Part shown: positions 1 through 9,595 of the stretch, piece after piece
Layout: the number at the start of each line of letters is the position of its first letter
Numbering within the stretch: position 1 is the stretch's first letter
Origin: an uncultured Oscillospiraceae bacterium
GTDB taxonomy: Bacteria; Bacillota; Clostridia; Oscillospirales; Ruminococcaceae
NCBI GenBank assembly: GCA_934488695.1
Contig: CAKSSH010000011.1
Span: 1-36,851, forward strand
Reading direction: 5' to 3'
DNA: 36,851 nt
Position numbers and translations under genes: made by a program
Notes under the pieces: generated by a model
What the model was told of the DNA's origin: nothing
What the model saw: only the letters and a program-made list of their open reading frames with translations
Database searches by the model: none

Positions 1-2
1 CG

Positions 3-1352
3 TTTATCACCTCCACCTTACAGCAGGAGGCCTCCAGAAAACTGAATTTCCAAGCAAAAAGGACTATGTCTGCCGCTCAGGAATTATATGAAGGCGTTCA
101 TGTTAAAGGGTTGGGCGCGGTCGGTTTGATTACCTATATGCGTACCGATTCACTACGTATTTCAGATGAGGCGCGTGCGGCCGGAAACAATTATATTGAA
201 GAGACCTTTGGGAAAGAGTATTTACCGAATTTTAAACGTGAATTTAAGTCTAAACGTAACGCACAGGATGCTCACGAAGCAATTCGCCCGAGTATGCCTC
301 AGCTTTCTCCGGAACGGGTCCGTGAGGATTTGACGGCAGACCAATATAAGCTTTACAAATTGATTTGGGAGCGCTTTATTGCCAGTTTAATGTCGGATCA
401 ACTGTTGGATACGGTTTCGGCTGAAATCAGCGCTGCGGGCTATCAGTTTAAAGCAAACGGATATTCTGTAAAGTTTGACGGCTTTACAAAGGTGTATCAG
501 GAATCGCGGGATGAGGAAGGGGAAAAAGCAACTCTTCTACCGCCATTGCAGAACGGCAGCGTATTGAAAACCGTTTCGGTAACGCCGAATCAGCATTTTA
601 CGCAACCGCCGCTTCGGTACACCGAGGCATCTTTGATTCGGGCGCTGGAAGAAAACGGCATTGGACGTCCGAGCACTTATGCACCGACGATTACAACCAT
701 TTTGCAGCGTGCCTATGTTGAGCGTGAGGCGAAGTTTTTAAAGCCGACGGCTCTCGGAGAAATTACCACACAATTGATGCGCGAACGCTTCAGCGATATT
801 GTGAATGTGGAATTTACTGCGGATATGGAAAAAAAGCTTGACGAGGTCGAAGAAGGAAAAACGCGTTGGAATGACATTTTGGCGGATTTTTACAAGCCGT
901 TTTCCGCCTCTTTGGAGGCTGCCGAAAAGGCAATGGAGGGCGAGCATCTTGCGGTGCCGGATGAGGAGACCGACGTGGTTTGCGAGCTTTGCGGGCGAAA
1001 CATGGTGATAAAAAACGGCCGCTTCGGCAAGTTTTTAGCCTGTCCCGGTTATCCCGAGTGTCGGAATACCAAAAAAATCGTGGATGAGACGCCCGGAAAA
1101 TGTCCGATTTGCGGATCGAAGCTTATTGGGCGCAAGGGGAAGAAGGGCAAAAAGTTTTACGGCTGCTCCGGGTACCCGAAATGTAATTTCATTGCTTGGG
1201 ATCAGCCGGTTGCCGATCTTTGTCCGCAATGCGGAAACACCTTGTTTATGAAAAAAGGAAAAACAACGCAGCTTTATTGCATGAAAGAGGGCTGCGGTTA
1301 TAAACAAAGTGCAGCGAAAAACACAAAAAAATCAACTGAGGAAACAGAATGA
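3..1352 (+). CDS. topA: DNA topoisomerase I, 3' part (5' end outside window)
   Basis: Type IA topoisomerase, which relaxes negative supercoils through a transient 5'-phosphotyrosine bond. The reading frame is open from base 3, so the gene starts left of the window; the first residues (FITSTLQQEASRKL) are a hallmark of the TopA core, and the ATG at 66 is internal. The catalytic tyrosine lies in ITYMRTDS (codon 135-137). The rest of the core includes the GIGRPSTYAPT motif. The C-terminus carries three Cys4 zinc ribbons: CELC..CPGYPEC, CPIC..CSGYPKC and CPQC..CMKEGC, roughly 1 to 1.3 kb into the window. About 449 residues are visible, against roughly 690 or more for the whole protein in Firmicutes. 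The stop overlaps trmFO by 4 bases (ATGA), so the two are co-transcribed. Only the start is uncertain. Confidence 0.97.
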   Translation, partial: FITSTLQQEASRKLNFQAKRTMSAAQELYEGVHVKGLGAVGLITYMRTDSLRISDEARAAGNNYIEETFGKEYLPNFKREFKSKRNAQDAHEAIRPSMPQLSPERVREDLTADQYKLYKLIWERFIASLMSDQLLDTVSAEISAAGYQFKANGYSVKFDGFTKVYQESRDEEGEKATLLPPLQNGSVLKTVSVTPNQHFTQPPLRYTEASLIRALEENGIGRPSTYAPTITTILQRAYVEREAKFLKPTALGEITTQLMRERFSDIVNVEFTADMEKKLDEVEEGKTRWNDILADFYKPFSASLEAAEKAMEGEHLAVPDEETDVVCELCGRNMVIKNGRFGKFLACPGYPECRNTKKIVDETPGKCPICGSKLIGRKGKKGKKFYGCSGYPKCNFIAWDQPVADLCPQCGNTLFMKKGKTTQLYCMKEGCGYKQSAAKNTKKSTEETE

Positions 1353-2683
1353 AACGGAAAAAGGTACGGGTAGTCGGCGCGGGTCTTGCCGGCTGCGAAG
1401 CAGCGTGGGCTCTTGCGCAGCGCGGTATTTCGGTTCAGCTTATTGAAATGAAACCGGTAAAGCGCAGCCCTGCTCACCACAGTGATTTGTTTTGCGAACT
1501 TGTTTGTTCAAATTCGTTGAAAGCCGCGCGGCTCGCTTCGGCTGCGGGACTTTTAAAAGAGGAAATGCGTCGTTTGGGTTCTATTACCATGAGAGCGGCA
1601 GCCGAAACAGCTGTCAGCGCCGGCGGAGCGCTTGCAGTTGACCGAGAGGCTTTTTCTCAGTATGTGACTCAAAAAATCCGGCAACATCCGTATATTGAGA
1701 TTCTAACCGAGGATGTAAAGAAAATTCCCTTTACGGATGATCCGGTCATTTTAGCGACCGGACCGCTAACATCAGACGATCTTGCGTCGGATATTGCTGA
1801 GAAATTCGGACAATCCTTAAGCTTTTATGATGCGGCAGCGCCGATAGTTACTCGGGAAAGCCTTGATTTTTCCGAGATTTTTGCAGCCTCACGATATGGC
1901 CGCGGTGAGGCGGATTATTTAAATTGTCCGATGAATCAAGAGCAGTACGCTTCTTTTTATGAAGCGCTGATTTCAGCACAAAGCGTTGCTTTAAAGGATT
2001 TTGAACAAGACGCGCCCGCTGTATATGAAGGTTGTATGCCCATTGAAATAATGGCGCGACGTGGGGAGGATACAATCCGTTTCGGTCCCTTAAAGCCGGT
2101 CGGTCTGCGGGATCCCAAAACAAACAAGCGTCCCTGGGCGGTTGTGCAGCTCCGTGCCGAAAATGCCGAGGGAAGTCTCTATAATTTAGTCGGATTTCAG
2201 ACAAATTTAAAATTTCCGGAACAAAAACGCGTTTTTTCGATGATTCCGGGTCTGCAAAATGCCGATTTTGTGCGCTACGGTGTAATGCATCGGAATACTT
2301 TTTTGGATTCACCGCGGGTTTTGACGCGTTATCTTGCCACGAAGAAGTACCCAAAGCTGTTGTTTGCCGGACAAATTACCGGTGTGGAGGGATATGTGGA
2401 ATCTGCGGCCAGCGGGATTCTTGCCGGTATTAACGCCGCAAGAATCGTAGGGGGACAAGAGCTTGTATGTCCGCCGCGCGAAACCATGCTCGGTGCGCTG
2501 CTTTGTTATATTTCGGACGAAACGGTGGAGCATTTTCAACCGATGGGCAGTAACATGGGGATTCTACCGCCTTTAGACACTCAAATTCGAGATAAGCAGC
2601 AGCGTTACGATGCGTTGGCACAACGCGCTTTAGCAGCTATGGATCGGTTTATTCAAACATATTTGAAGGAGGATTTAACATGA
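1349..2683 (+). CDS. trmFO: Methylenetetrahydrofolate--tRNA (uracil-5-)-methyltransferase
   Basis: Folate- and FAD-dependent enzyme that makes ribothymidine at position 54 of tRNA in most Firmicutes, in place of the SAM-dependent TrmA. At 444 residues it has the usual length. The N-terminal dinucleotide-binding motif is VVGAGLAGCEAA (residues 8-19). Cys53 in LFCELVCSNSLKA matches catalytic Cys53 of the Bacillus subtilis enzyme, and Cys229 in YEGCMPIE matches its second cysteine (Cys226). The C-terminal FAD signature is around FAGQITGVEGYVESAASG. The start ATG overlaps the topA stop, with GAGGA a few bases upstream inside topA. topA-trmFO is a well-known Firmicutes gene pair. Confidence 0.97.
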   Translation: MKRKKVRVVGAGLAGCEAAWALAQRGISVQLIEMKPVKRSPAHHSDLFCELVCSNSLKAARLASAAGLLKEEMRRLGSITMRAAAETAVSAGGALAVDREAFSQYVTQKIRQHPYIEILTEDVKKIPFTDDPVILATGPLTSDDLASDIAEKFGQSLSFYDAAAPIVTRESLDFSEIFAASRYGRGEADYLNCPMNQEQYASFYEALISAQSVALKDFEQDAPAVYEGCMPIEIMARRGEDTIRFGPLKPVGLRDPKTNKRPWAVVQLRAENAEGSLYNLVGFQTNLKFPEQKRVFSMIPGLQNADFVRYGVMHRNTFLDSPRVLTRYLATKKYPKLLFAGQITGVEGYVESAASGILAGINAARIVGGQELVCPPRETMLGALLCYISDETVEHFQPMGSNMGILPPLDTQIRDKQQRYDALAQRALAAMDRFIQTYLKEDLT

Positions 2684-3684
2684 AGATTATCGTTGATGCG
2701 ATGGGCGGCGACAAAGCTCCGCTTGAAATTTTAAAGGGATGCGCTCTGGCACAGCAGCAATACGACATCGACCTTCTTCTTACCGGCAATGAGCCGCTGA
2801 TTCGGCAGATCATTGCGCAAAACGATATTGAACTGAAATCGTATGAAATTGTACACACCGAAGAGGTTATAACAATGGAAGACGAGCCTACCGATGTGCT
2901 CAAGGATAAAAAGGAAAGCTCGTTGGGGTTGGCATTTTCGCTGCTGAAAAGCAGTCGAGGCGATGCGGTCGTCAGTGCCGGCAGCACCGGCGCAATCTTA
3001 GTCGGAGCCACAATGACGGTTGGAAGAATCCGCGGAATCAAGCGCCCTGCTTTGGCAACGCTTTTACCGAGTGGAAACGGCATTACTATGTTGACCGATT
3101 GTGGCGCAAATGCGGAATGTCGTCCGGAAATGTTGCTGCAATTTGCTGTGATGGGCAGCGTTTATATGAATCGAATTGAGGGCATCGAGCGTCCGCGGGT
3201 TATGCTTGCGAACGTTGGAACCGAGGACACCAAGGGCGGTAGTCTGCAAAAAGAGGCGTTTGATTTATTGAAAGCATCCCCGATAAACTTTTGCGGAAAC
3301 GTCGAAGGGCGTCAGTTGTTTTCTGATGTGGCTGATGTGATTGTAACAGACGGCTTCAGCGGAAATTTGATGCTAAAAACCGCCGAGGGCACTGCCGGTA
3401 TGATGTACCGGAATCTCAAAGCTGTCTTTAAGAAAAATGCTCTTTCCAGGCTTTCGGCTGCCTTGATTATGTCCGGACTCAAGGAATTTAAAAAGAAAAT
3501 GGATTACACCGAGTACGGCGGCGCACCGCTTTTAGGTATTTCGGCGCCGGTTATCAAGGCGCATGGCAGCTCAAACGCCAACGCCTTTAAAAATGCGATC
3601 CGGCAAGCGGTTGAGTTTTGCAATAAAAAAGTAATCGAAGAAATCAGCGATTACCTGCTGCAAAGACGGGAGGAGCAGCCATGA
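2680..3684 (+). CDS. plsX: Phosphate acyltransferase PlsX
   Basis: Converts acyl-ACP to acyl-phosphate, the acyl donor for PlsY in phospholipid synthesis; a peripheral membrane protein. The protein is 334 residues and opens with the typical IIVDAMGGDKAP. Further conserved blocks are VSAGSTGA, DCGAN (near residue 145), ANVGTEDTKGG, TDGFSGN and the C-terminal YGGAPLLGI. The start overlaps the trmFO stop as ATGA, with AAGGAGG about 8 bases upstream, a strong ribosome binding site. In many Firmicutes plsX is followed by fabD, fabG and acpP before rnc; here rnc follows directly, so the other fatty-acid genes must lie elsewhere. Confidence 0.97.
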   Translation: MKIIVDAMGGDKAPLEILKGCALAQQQYDIDLLLTGNEPLIRQIIAQNDIELKSYEIVHTEEVITMEDEPTDVLKDKKESSLGLAFSLLKSSRGDAVVSAGSTGAILVGATMTVGRIRGIKRPALATLLPSGNGITMLTDCGANAECRPEMLLQFAVMGSVYMNRIEGIERPRVMLANVGTEDTKGGSLQKEAFDLLKASPINFCGNVEGRQLFSDVADVIVTDGFSGNLMLKTAEGTAGMMYRNLKAVFKKNALSRLSAALIMSGLKEFKKKMDYTEYGGAPLLGISAPVIKAHGSSNANAFKNAIRQAVEFCNKKVIEEISDYLLQRREEQP

Positions 3685-4358
3685 ACGGATTGGAAAATCG
3701 AATCGGATACACCTATCGAGATAAGTCCCTTTTGTCTTTGGCGTTGACGCATACCTCTTATGCAAACGAGTGCAAGCGCACGAAGCAACACAACGAGCGG
3801 CTTGAGTTTTTGGGGGATTCGGTTCTTTCCGTTATTGTTTCACGGTATTTGTACGAGCAGTTTCCGAATATGCCGGAGGGGGAGCTTTCTAAAACGCGCG
3901 CCAGTTTAGTTTGCGAAAAATCTTTAGCCGGTTTTGCGCGGGAGCTTGATCTTGGAAAAGACCTTTTACTCGGTCATGGCGAAGAGCAAAACGGCGGACG
4001 TGAACGAGACTCTATTTTAGCAGATGCATTTGAGGCGGTTATTGCTTCGATGTTTTTAGACGGCGGAATGGCTCCGGCCGAAAAATTTGTACTTCACTTT
4101 ATTGGCGAGCAAATTCGCCGTGGGGAGATTGTAACGCCTTTTGTTGATTACAAAACCGAATTACAGGAAATCATTCAGCAAAACCGGGAAGAAAAGGTGG
4201 AGTATGTAACGGTGAGCGAAAGCGGACCGGACCATGACAAACGTTTCACGGTTGAGGTGCATCTGAACAGCAACGTTATCGGACGCGGTACCGGTCGCAG
4301 CAAAAAAATTGCCGAACAGCTTGCTGCCCGGGAAGCGTTGAGTCTAATGGGTGAATAA
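3681..4358 (+). CDS. rnc: Ribonuclease III
   Basis: Double-strand-specific endoribonuclease that processes rRNA precursors and structured mRNAs. At 225 residues it has standard length. The signature NERLEFLGDSVLS covers residues 38-50 and supplies metal ligands Glu42 and Asp46; the second acidic pair is Asp115 and Glu118 in ADAFEAVIAS. The double-stranded-RNA-binding domain starts near residue 150 (DYKTELQEI) and ends with the basic SKKIAEQLAAREAL helix. The start overlaps plsX by 4 bases, with GGGAGGAG upstream. It is the last gene before a separate promoter for smc. Confidence 0.97.
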   Translation: MNGLENRIGYTYRDKSLLSLALTHTSYANECKRTKQHNERLEFLGDSVLSVIVSRYLYEQFPNMPEGELSKTRASLVCEKSLAGFARELDLGKDLLLGHGEEQNGGRERDSILADAFEAVIASMFLDGGMAPAEKFVLHFIGEQIRRGEIVTPFVDYKTELQEIIQQNREEKVEYVTVSESGPDHDKRFTVEVHLNSNVIGRGTGRSKKIAEQLAAREALSLMGE

Positions 4359-4376
4359 CAAAAAAACTTAAGGGAC

Positions 4377-4406
4377 TTGAAACCGGCCTCAGTTTTGTGG
4401 TATGAT
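4377..4406 (+). promoter_or_regulatory. Sigma-A-type promoter upstream of smc
   Basis: TTGAAA at 4377-4382 and TATGAT at 4401-4406 are separated by 18 bases, with an extended -10 element (TGG at 4398-4400). This is the only good promoter seen between rnc and smc and would drive the smc-to-leuS series. No terminator is visible between rnc and this promoter, so read-through from topA-rnc is also possible. It is predicted from sequence only. Confidence 0.7.
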
Positions 4407-4444
4407 AAAATATCATGGTAATTCTATAGAAGGGATTGTTGTTT

Positions 4445-7400
4445 TTGCGGCTGAAATCATTGGAGATCCAGGGATTTAAATCCTTTCCGGATAAAACCTC
4501 CCTGGGCTTCGGAGGCGGGCTTACGGCTATTGTCGGTCCGAACGGGAGCGGAAAAAGCAATATCAGTGACGCGGTCCGTTGGGTCTTGGGAGAGCAATCC
4601 ACCAAAACCCTGCGCGGCGAACGTATGGAAGATGTGATTTTTTCCGGTACGGAAAGCAGAAAATCGCTTGGCTTTGCCGAGGTTTCGCTGATTCTGGAAA
4701 ATGACGAGCGGGAATTGCACGCCGACAGTGATGTGGTTGTCGTGACTCGTAAATATTATCGCAGCGGGGAAAGCGAGTATCAGATCAATCGTCAACCGGT
4801 TCGGCTCCGAGATGTTCGGGAGCTTTTTATGGACACCGGTCTCGGACGGGACGGCTATTCCATTGTCGGGCAGGGAAAAATTGCCGATATTGTGTCGGCT
4901 AAAAGCGATCAGCGTCGGGAAATTTTTGAAGAAGCCGCCGGTATTTCCAAATACCGTTATCGTAAAAATGAAGCGGAAAAGAGACTGGCTCAAGCTCAGG
5001 AAAATCTGCTGCGCTTGAAGGATATTTTACTGGAGCTGGAAGGTCGTGTTGAGCCGCTTCGTGTGCAAAGCGAAAAAGCAAAAAAATACTTGGTATTGGC
5101 AGAGGATAAACGCAGAATCGAGGTTTCTCTTTGGGTCAAAACGCTGGAGCAGTCCAGCGATAAGCTCCGGGATCTTGAGTACAAGCTGACGGCGCTTAAT
5201 ACATCGCGCGAGGAAATCATGGGAAAACTCGGCGATGTTGAGGCAATCATTGATAAAGTCAGCCGTGAGGCGCAGCTTTGTCTTGCGCAGATGGAAGCAC
5301 AGCGTGTCCAAAAACAACAGAACGAAGAAAAGGCGGCGGCTCTGAGGCAACAAGCGGCGGTTTGTCAAAATGACATACAGCATAATGAAGAAGCGTTAGA
5401 GGCTCTTGAAAACGAGTTGAAGGCGCAGTCGGACGGGTGCAGGACACTGGACCAAGCGCTTGTGCAAAAGAACGAACAGTTAAAGGCGGTAGAGCAGCAG
5501 TTGGCCGCACTTTCCGAAGAAAGTGCGGAGGTTGACCTACAGCTTCAGGATCTCAGCGGGATTCGTGAAAACTATAAGGGTGAGTTGGATCGGCTGAATG
5601 GAGAGCTTGTTGCTTGTAATATCGGAATCACCCGGGACACGGTAGCTGTGTCTGCCTTGGATGGTAGCCAAAAGGAGCTTCTGCTGCGTATTCAGCAGAT
5701 TGATAAGACGATTGAGCAGCGTGAACAACAGCTTTCCGAGCTGCAAAAGGAAAGTCACGCTTGTCGTTTGGTGTTGCAAAAAAGTGAGGATGAGGCTGGT
5801 AAAATCAGCAATACCGTAAAGGGGTATGAGCTGAAATATCAGTCTGTTGTCGATAAAAAACAGCAGCTGCAGAAAAAAACGGACGAAACAACGCTGCTGC
5901 TCAACCAAAAACAGCAGCGACGCAAGTTGATGCGTGAGCTGGAAGAAAACATGGAGGGCTTTTCCGGCAGTGTAAAAAAAGTGATTGCGGACGGGAAAAG
6001 AGGCGTGCTGCGAGGAATTATCGGCACGGTTTCTCAGATATTGACGGTGGATGCACAATATGCACTGGCAGTTGAAACCGCATTGGGCGCCGCAATGCAA
6101 AATGTTGTTACGGAAACCGAGGAAAATGCAAAGCAGGCTATTTATGCGCTAAAGCGCGAAAATGTTGGGCGTGCGACCTTTTTACCGCTTAACACTATTC
6201 GTGGAAAAACACTTCAGGAGTCCGGTCTGCAGAACTGCGAAGGCTTTTTGGGAATTGCGTGCGACTTGGTGTCCTTTGAGCCCAAACACGCTGAGGTCGT
6301 TCGTTGGCTGCTCGGGCGGATTGTTTTTGCACAGACCTTGGATCATGCTAGCGTTATTGCTAAAAAATTCGGTTACCGTTTTAAGGTCGTTACCTTAGAC
6401 GGACAGGTTATCAATGCCGGCGGATCTTTGACCGGCGGCTCATCCGCTTCCAAAACCGGCGTGTTGAGCCGTAAATACGAAATCGAAAAGCTGCAGGCGG
6501 AGATTGATAAATACGAAAAGCAGTTGAGTGAATATGCCCGGGAAATGTCGCTTTTGGAAGAACAGCTTTCCTCTGCGGAAGCGTATCTTTCGGGTGCTCG
6601 GGCAGAACTGTCGGTGCTCGGGGAGGATAAAATTAAATATTCCGCAGAGCAAAAGCGGCTTTCCATGTCTATTGAAGAGGCTGAGGAGGCATTAAATCGT
6701 CTGGATACCGAAAAAGCTGACTGCGCCGTTAAAATCACGGAAATAAAAAAGCAGGACCGGCAGTTGCGGCAGCGTCTTGAAGAAACGCAAAAGCAAAAAT
6801 CAGATGCCGAAAAGCAAATCGAACAGCTCAGCGGCGGTCAAAGCGATACTGCTCAAAAAGCTGAAGATCTCTCTCGTCAGAGTACGGACATCAAGTTTAA
6901 AATACTATCTGCGCAAAAGGACCTTGAGAATCTTCGTGCGGATTTGGAACGTACGCAGCTTGAGATATCCGGCAATGAGCAGCAGCGGCAGCAGCTTTTG
7001 CAGCAACAGAAAGAGCTTGGCGAAAAAAATCAGCAGCTTTTACAACAAATTGAGGCGGCGAAGGAAGGTCAAAAGGCCTTGACTGCCGAAAATGAGCGTT
7101 GTGATGAGACGGTGCAGCAAATGCTGCAAAGACGTCAAGAATGTCAACAGCAGATTGATGACATTCGTAAAAACGAGCGGCTGCAATTTGACGAGCGTGA
7201 AAAGCTGACCGGGGAAATCACCCGGTTGGAGGAACGCCGCGTATCGATGCAAAAAGAAGTTGACCAAATCATTTTCCGTCCATTTAACGAATATGAGTTG
7301 GATCGTGCCCAGGCGCAGCAGGTGGCCGAGCCGATTGATAATGTTTCGGAGGCTCAGAGCACTCTAAGCAGCCTGAAAGGCAAGATCCGGGCGCTCGGCT

Positions 7401-8023
7401 CCATCAACGTAGAGGCTATCGAGGAATATAAAGAGGTTTCCGAGCGATATGCGTTTTTAAAAGGTCAGTTGGAGGATGTTGAAAAATCGCGGGATGAAAT
7501 CACACGCCTGATCGGTGATTTGACAAAGCAGATGAAGGAAATGTTCCTGAAAAGCTTTACCGAGATTCGAGATAATTTTTCTCAGATTTTTGTTGAGCTG
7601 TTCGGCGGCGGAAAAGCGACATTGACCCTGACGGATCCGGACAACATTTTAGAGTCCGGTATTGAAATTTTTGTACAACCGCCCGGTAAAATCATTAAAA
7701 ACCTGGTGGAATTGTCAGGCGGAGAGCAATCCTTTATCGCTATTGCAATCTATTTGTCGATTTTAAAGGTTAAACCGGCCCCGTTTTGTATTTTGGATGA
7801 AATCGAAGCGGCTCTTGACGAGGTCAATGTTCAAAAATATGCACAGTACTTAAGGCGAGTCAGCGATAAAACGCAGTTTATTTTGATTACACACCGGCGC
7901 GGCAGCATGGAGGAAGCCGATCGCCTTTACGGGGTAACCATGCAGGAAAAGGGCGTTTCCAAGCTTCTTGAAATGAATTTAAGTGAAGTTGAGAGTCGGC
8001 TTGGGATCAAAAACGAAAATTAG
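4445..8023 (+). CDS. smc: Chromosome segregation protein SMC
   Basis: Condensin ATPase that compacts and resolves sister chromosomes with ScpA/ScpB. I choose the TTG at 4445, which gives 1192 residues. It puts exactly 9 residues before GFKSF, as in B. subtilis SMC, and lies about 10 bases after AGAAGGG. The TTGs at 4436 and 4439 are in frame but too close to that site. Domain order: Walker A GPNGSGKS (residues 31-38), a Gln/Glu-rich coiled coil, hinge at about 510-680 (GIIGTVSQ to NAGGSLTGGS), second coiled coil, then the signature LSGGEQSF and Walker B ILDEIEAALDE near the C-terminus. Paired with ftsY as in many Firmicutes. Confidence 0.96.
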   Translation: MRLKSLEIQGFKSFPDKTSLGFGGGLTAIVGPNGSGKSNISDAVRWVLGEQSTKTLRGERMEDVIFSGTESRKSLGFAEVSLILENDERELHADSDVVVVTRKYYRSGESEYQINRQPVRLRDVRELFMDTGLGRDGYSIVGQGKIADIVSAKSDQRREIFEEAAGISKYRYRKNEAEKRLAQAQENLLRLKDILLELEGRVEPLRVQSEKAKKYLVLAEDKRRIEVSLWVKTLEQSSDKLRDLEYKLTALNTSREEIMGKLGDVEAIIDKVSREAQLCLAQMEAQRVQKQQNEEKAAALRQQAAVCQNDIQHNEEALEALENELKAQSDGCRTLDQALVQKNEQLKAVEQQLAALSEESAEVDLQLQDLSGIRENYKGELDRLNGELVACNIGITRDTVAVSALDGSQKELLLRIQQIDKTIEQREQQLSELQKESHACRLVLQKSEDEAGKISNTVKGYELKYQSVVDKKQQLQKKTDETTLLLNQKQQRRKLMRELEENMEGFSGSVKKVIADGKRGVLRGIIGTVSQILTVDAQYALAVETALGAAMQNVVTETEENAKQAIYALKRENVGRATFLPLNTIRGKTLQESGLQNCEGFLGIACDLVSFEPKHAEVVRWLLGRIVFAQTLDHASVIAKKFGYRFKVVTLDGQVINAGGSLTGGSSASKTGVLSRKYEIEKLQAEIDKYEKQLSEYAREMSLLEEQLSSAEAYLSGARAELSVLGEDKIKYSAEQKRLSMSIEEAEEALNRLDTEKADCAVKITEIKKQDRQLRQRLEETQKQKSDAEKQIEQLSGGQSDTAQKAEDLSRQSTDIKFKILSAQKDLENLRADLERTQLEISGNEQQRQQLLQQQKELGEKNQQLLQQIEAAKEGQKALTAENERCDETVQQMLQRRQECQQQIDDIRKNERLQFDEREKLTGEITRLEERRVSMQKEVDQIIFRPFNEYELDRAQAQQVAEPIDNVSEAQSTLSSLKGKIRALGSINVEAIEEYKEVSERYAFLKGQLEDVEKSRDEITRLIGDLTKQMKEMFLKSFTEIRDNFSQIFVELFGGGKATLTLTDPDNILESGIEIFVQPPGKIIKNLVELSGGEQSFIAIAIYLSILKVKPAPFCILDEIEAALDEVNVQKYAQYLRRVSDKTQFILITHRRGSMEEADRLYGVTMQEKGVSKLLEMNLSEVESRLGIKNEN

Positions 8024-8067
8024 CTGTAATGGTAAAAAGCTTTACAGAAAGGAAGCGCGGCACGTAA

Positions 8068-8976
8068 ATGGGATTTTTTGAAAAAATCAAGCAAGGCCTT
8101 TCCAAAACACGCGACGGGATGAAAAATTCCATTGGCAGTGTATTAAAGTCTTTCAGCAAAATTGATGAAGATCTGTTAGAGGCCCTTGAAGAGACTTTGA
8201 TATTGTCTGATATCGGCACACAGACCTCGGGGGAGATTATTGAACGCCTGCGCCAACGTGTTCGCGAAAAACATCTGACACAACCGCTTCAGATTCAACA
8301 GGAAATCAAAGAAATTATTTGCGAAATGCTGGGCGACAGCCAGCCTCTGCAGCTTGTCGGAAAACCGGCAGTGGTATTGGTGATCGGCGTTAACGGCGTC
8401 GGAAAGACAACCACCATCGGGAAACTTGCTGCCGGCTATGTACGATCCGGAAAACGGGTTATGCTGGCCGCGGCAGACACCTTTCGCGCTGCAGCTGTTG
8501 AGCAGCTGTCTCTTTGGGCGGAGCGCAGCGGTGCGGACATTGTTTCTTCTTTTGAGGGCGCAGACCCGGCTGCGGTCGTTTTTGACGCGGTTTCTTCGGC
8601 AAAAGCGCGTCAATATGATGTTGTACTTTGCGATACTGCGGGTCGACTGCATAACAAAAAGAATTTGATGGACGAGCTTGCAAAAATTTTCCGAGTTATC
8701 GAACGCGAAACAGAGGGAACGCCGGTCGAAGTGCTGCTGGTGTTGGACGCAACCACAGGACAAAACGCTGTCAATCAAGCAAAAATGTTTTGTCAGGTAG
8801 CGCCAATCACCGGAATCATCTTGACAAAGCTTGATGGAAGCGCTAAAGGCGGTATTGTGATTTCTATTAAAAACGAGCTGAACATTCCGGTTCGTTATAT
8901 CGGCGTGGGTGAACAGATGGATGATTTACAGCCATTTGACGCAAAAGCCTTTGCTGACGCTATTTTTGAGGAGTAA
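8068..8976 (+). CDS. ftsY: Signal recognition particle receptor FtsY
   Basis: SRP-family GTPase that docks ribosome-SRP complexes at the membrane for co-translational insertion. At 302 residues it is essentially the NG domain alone, without the long acidic A domain of E. coli FtsY; the N-terminal GFFEKIKQGLSKTR helix would be the amphipathic membrane anchor. GTPase motifs: G1 GVNGVGKTTT (near residue 110), the DTFRAAA insertion-box element, G3 DTAGR, G4 TKLDGSAKGG. The start ATG follows AGAAAGGAAG. It lies 44 bases after smc with no promoter seen between them. Confidence 0.96.
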   Translation: MGFFEKIKQGLSKTRDGMKNSIGSVLKSFSKIDEDLLEALEETLILSDIGTQTSGEIIERLRQRVREKHLTQPLQIQQEIKEIICEMLGDSQPLQLVGKPAVVLVIGVNGVGKTTTIGKLAAGYVRSGKRVMLAAADTFRAAAVEQLSLWAERSGADIVSSFEGADPAAVVFDAVSSAKARQYDVVLCDTAGRLHNKKNLMDELAKIFRVIERETEGTPVEVLLVLDATTGQNAVNQAKMFCQVAPITGIILTKLDGSAKGGIVISIKNELNIPVRYIGVGEQMDDLQPFDAKAFADAIFEE

Positions 8977-8980
8977 GGAT

Positions 8981-9595
8981 ATGAAATTTATTATTGCAAC
9001 TCATAATTTGCATAAAATAGAGGAATTTGCCCGAATTTTGACTCCGCTTGGCATTGAAGCCGTTCCACAGGAGGCTGCCGGCATTTCGGTGAGCGCCGAG
9101 GAAGACGGACAGAGCTTTGCCGAAAACGCCGAAAAAAAAGCGCGCGCCGTGGCAAAACAGACAAATTGTGCTGTTATTGCAGATGACTCCGGGCTTTGTA
9201 TAGACGCCCTGGACGGGGCTCCCGGCATTTATTCGGCACGCTGGTTCGGCGAAGACACGCCGTACTCGCAAAAGAATCAAATGATTCTCGATAAGCTTTC
9301 AAAAACACCGTGGGAGCAGCGTTCAGCTCAGTTTGTCTGTGCGATCTGCTGTATTTTTCCAAACGGGGAGCGATTGTTGTCACAAGGGGTCTGCCGGGGG
9401 CATATCGGTCTTTGCTCCCGCGGCGAGGGCGGATTCGGCTACGATCCCATTTTTTATGTAGACGGGAAAAGTCTTGCGGAAATTTTGCCGCAACAGAAGG
9501 ACCGAATCAGTCATCGCGGAATAGCTTTGCGAGATTTTTCCGAAAAGCTTTCAAAATATCTTGAACAAAGGAACGGGATAAATGCTATCAAGTAA
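8981..9595 (+). CDS. rdgB: XTP/dITP diphosphatase (Ham1/RdgB)
   Basis: House-cleaning pyrophosphatase that hydrolyses dITP, dXTP and related non-canonical purine nucleotides to monophosphates. The 204-residue protein starts at ATG 8981; the open frame extends further upstream, but that part lies inside ftsY. Family motifs: IIATHNLHKIEEF at the N-terminus, ADDSGLCIDALDGAPGIYSARW, the glycine-rich GEGGFGYDPIFY, and SHRGIALRDF at the C-terminus. GAGGAGTAAGG supplies the ribosome binding site and overlaps the ftsY end. The 3' end overlaps yhbY by 14 bases. Confidence 0.96.
   Translation: MKFIIATHNLHKIEEFARILTPLGIEAVPQEAAGISVSAEEDGQSFAENAEKKARAVAKQTNCAVIADDSGLCIDALDGAPGIYSARWFGEDTPYSQKNQMILDKLSKTPWEQRSAQFVCAICCIFPNGERLLSQGVCRGHIGLCSRGEGGFGYDPIFYVDGKSLAEILPQQKDRISHRGIALRDFSEKLSKYLEQRNGINAIK

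Noticed and set aside
8024..8047. CTGTAA/TTACAG inverted repeat between smc and ftsY
   Set aside because: Six pairs with a 12-base loop and no T run; too weak to call a terminator or operator.
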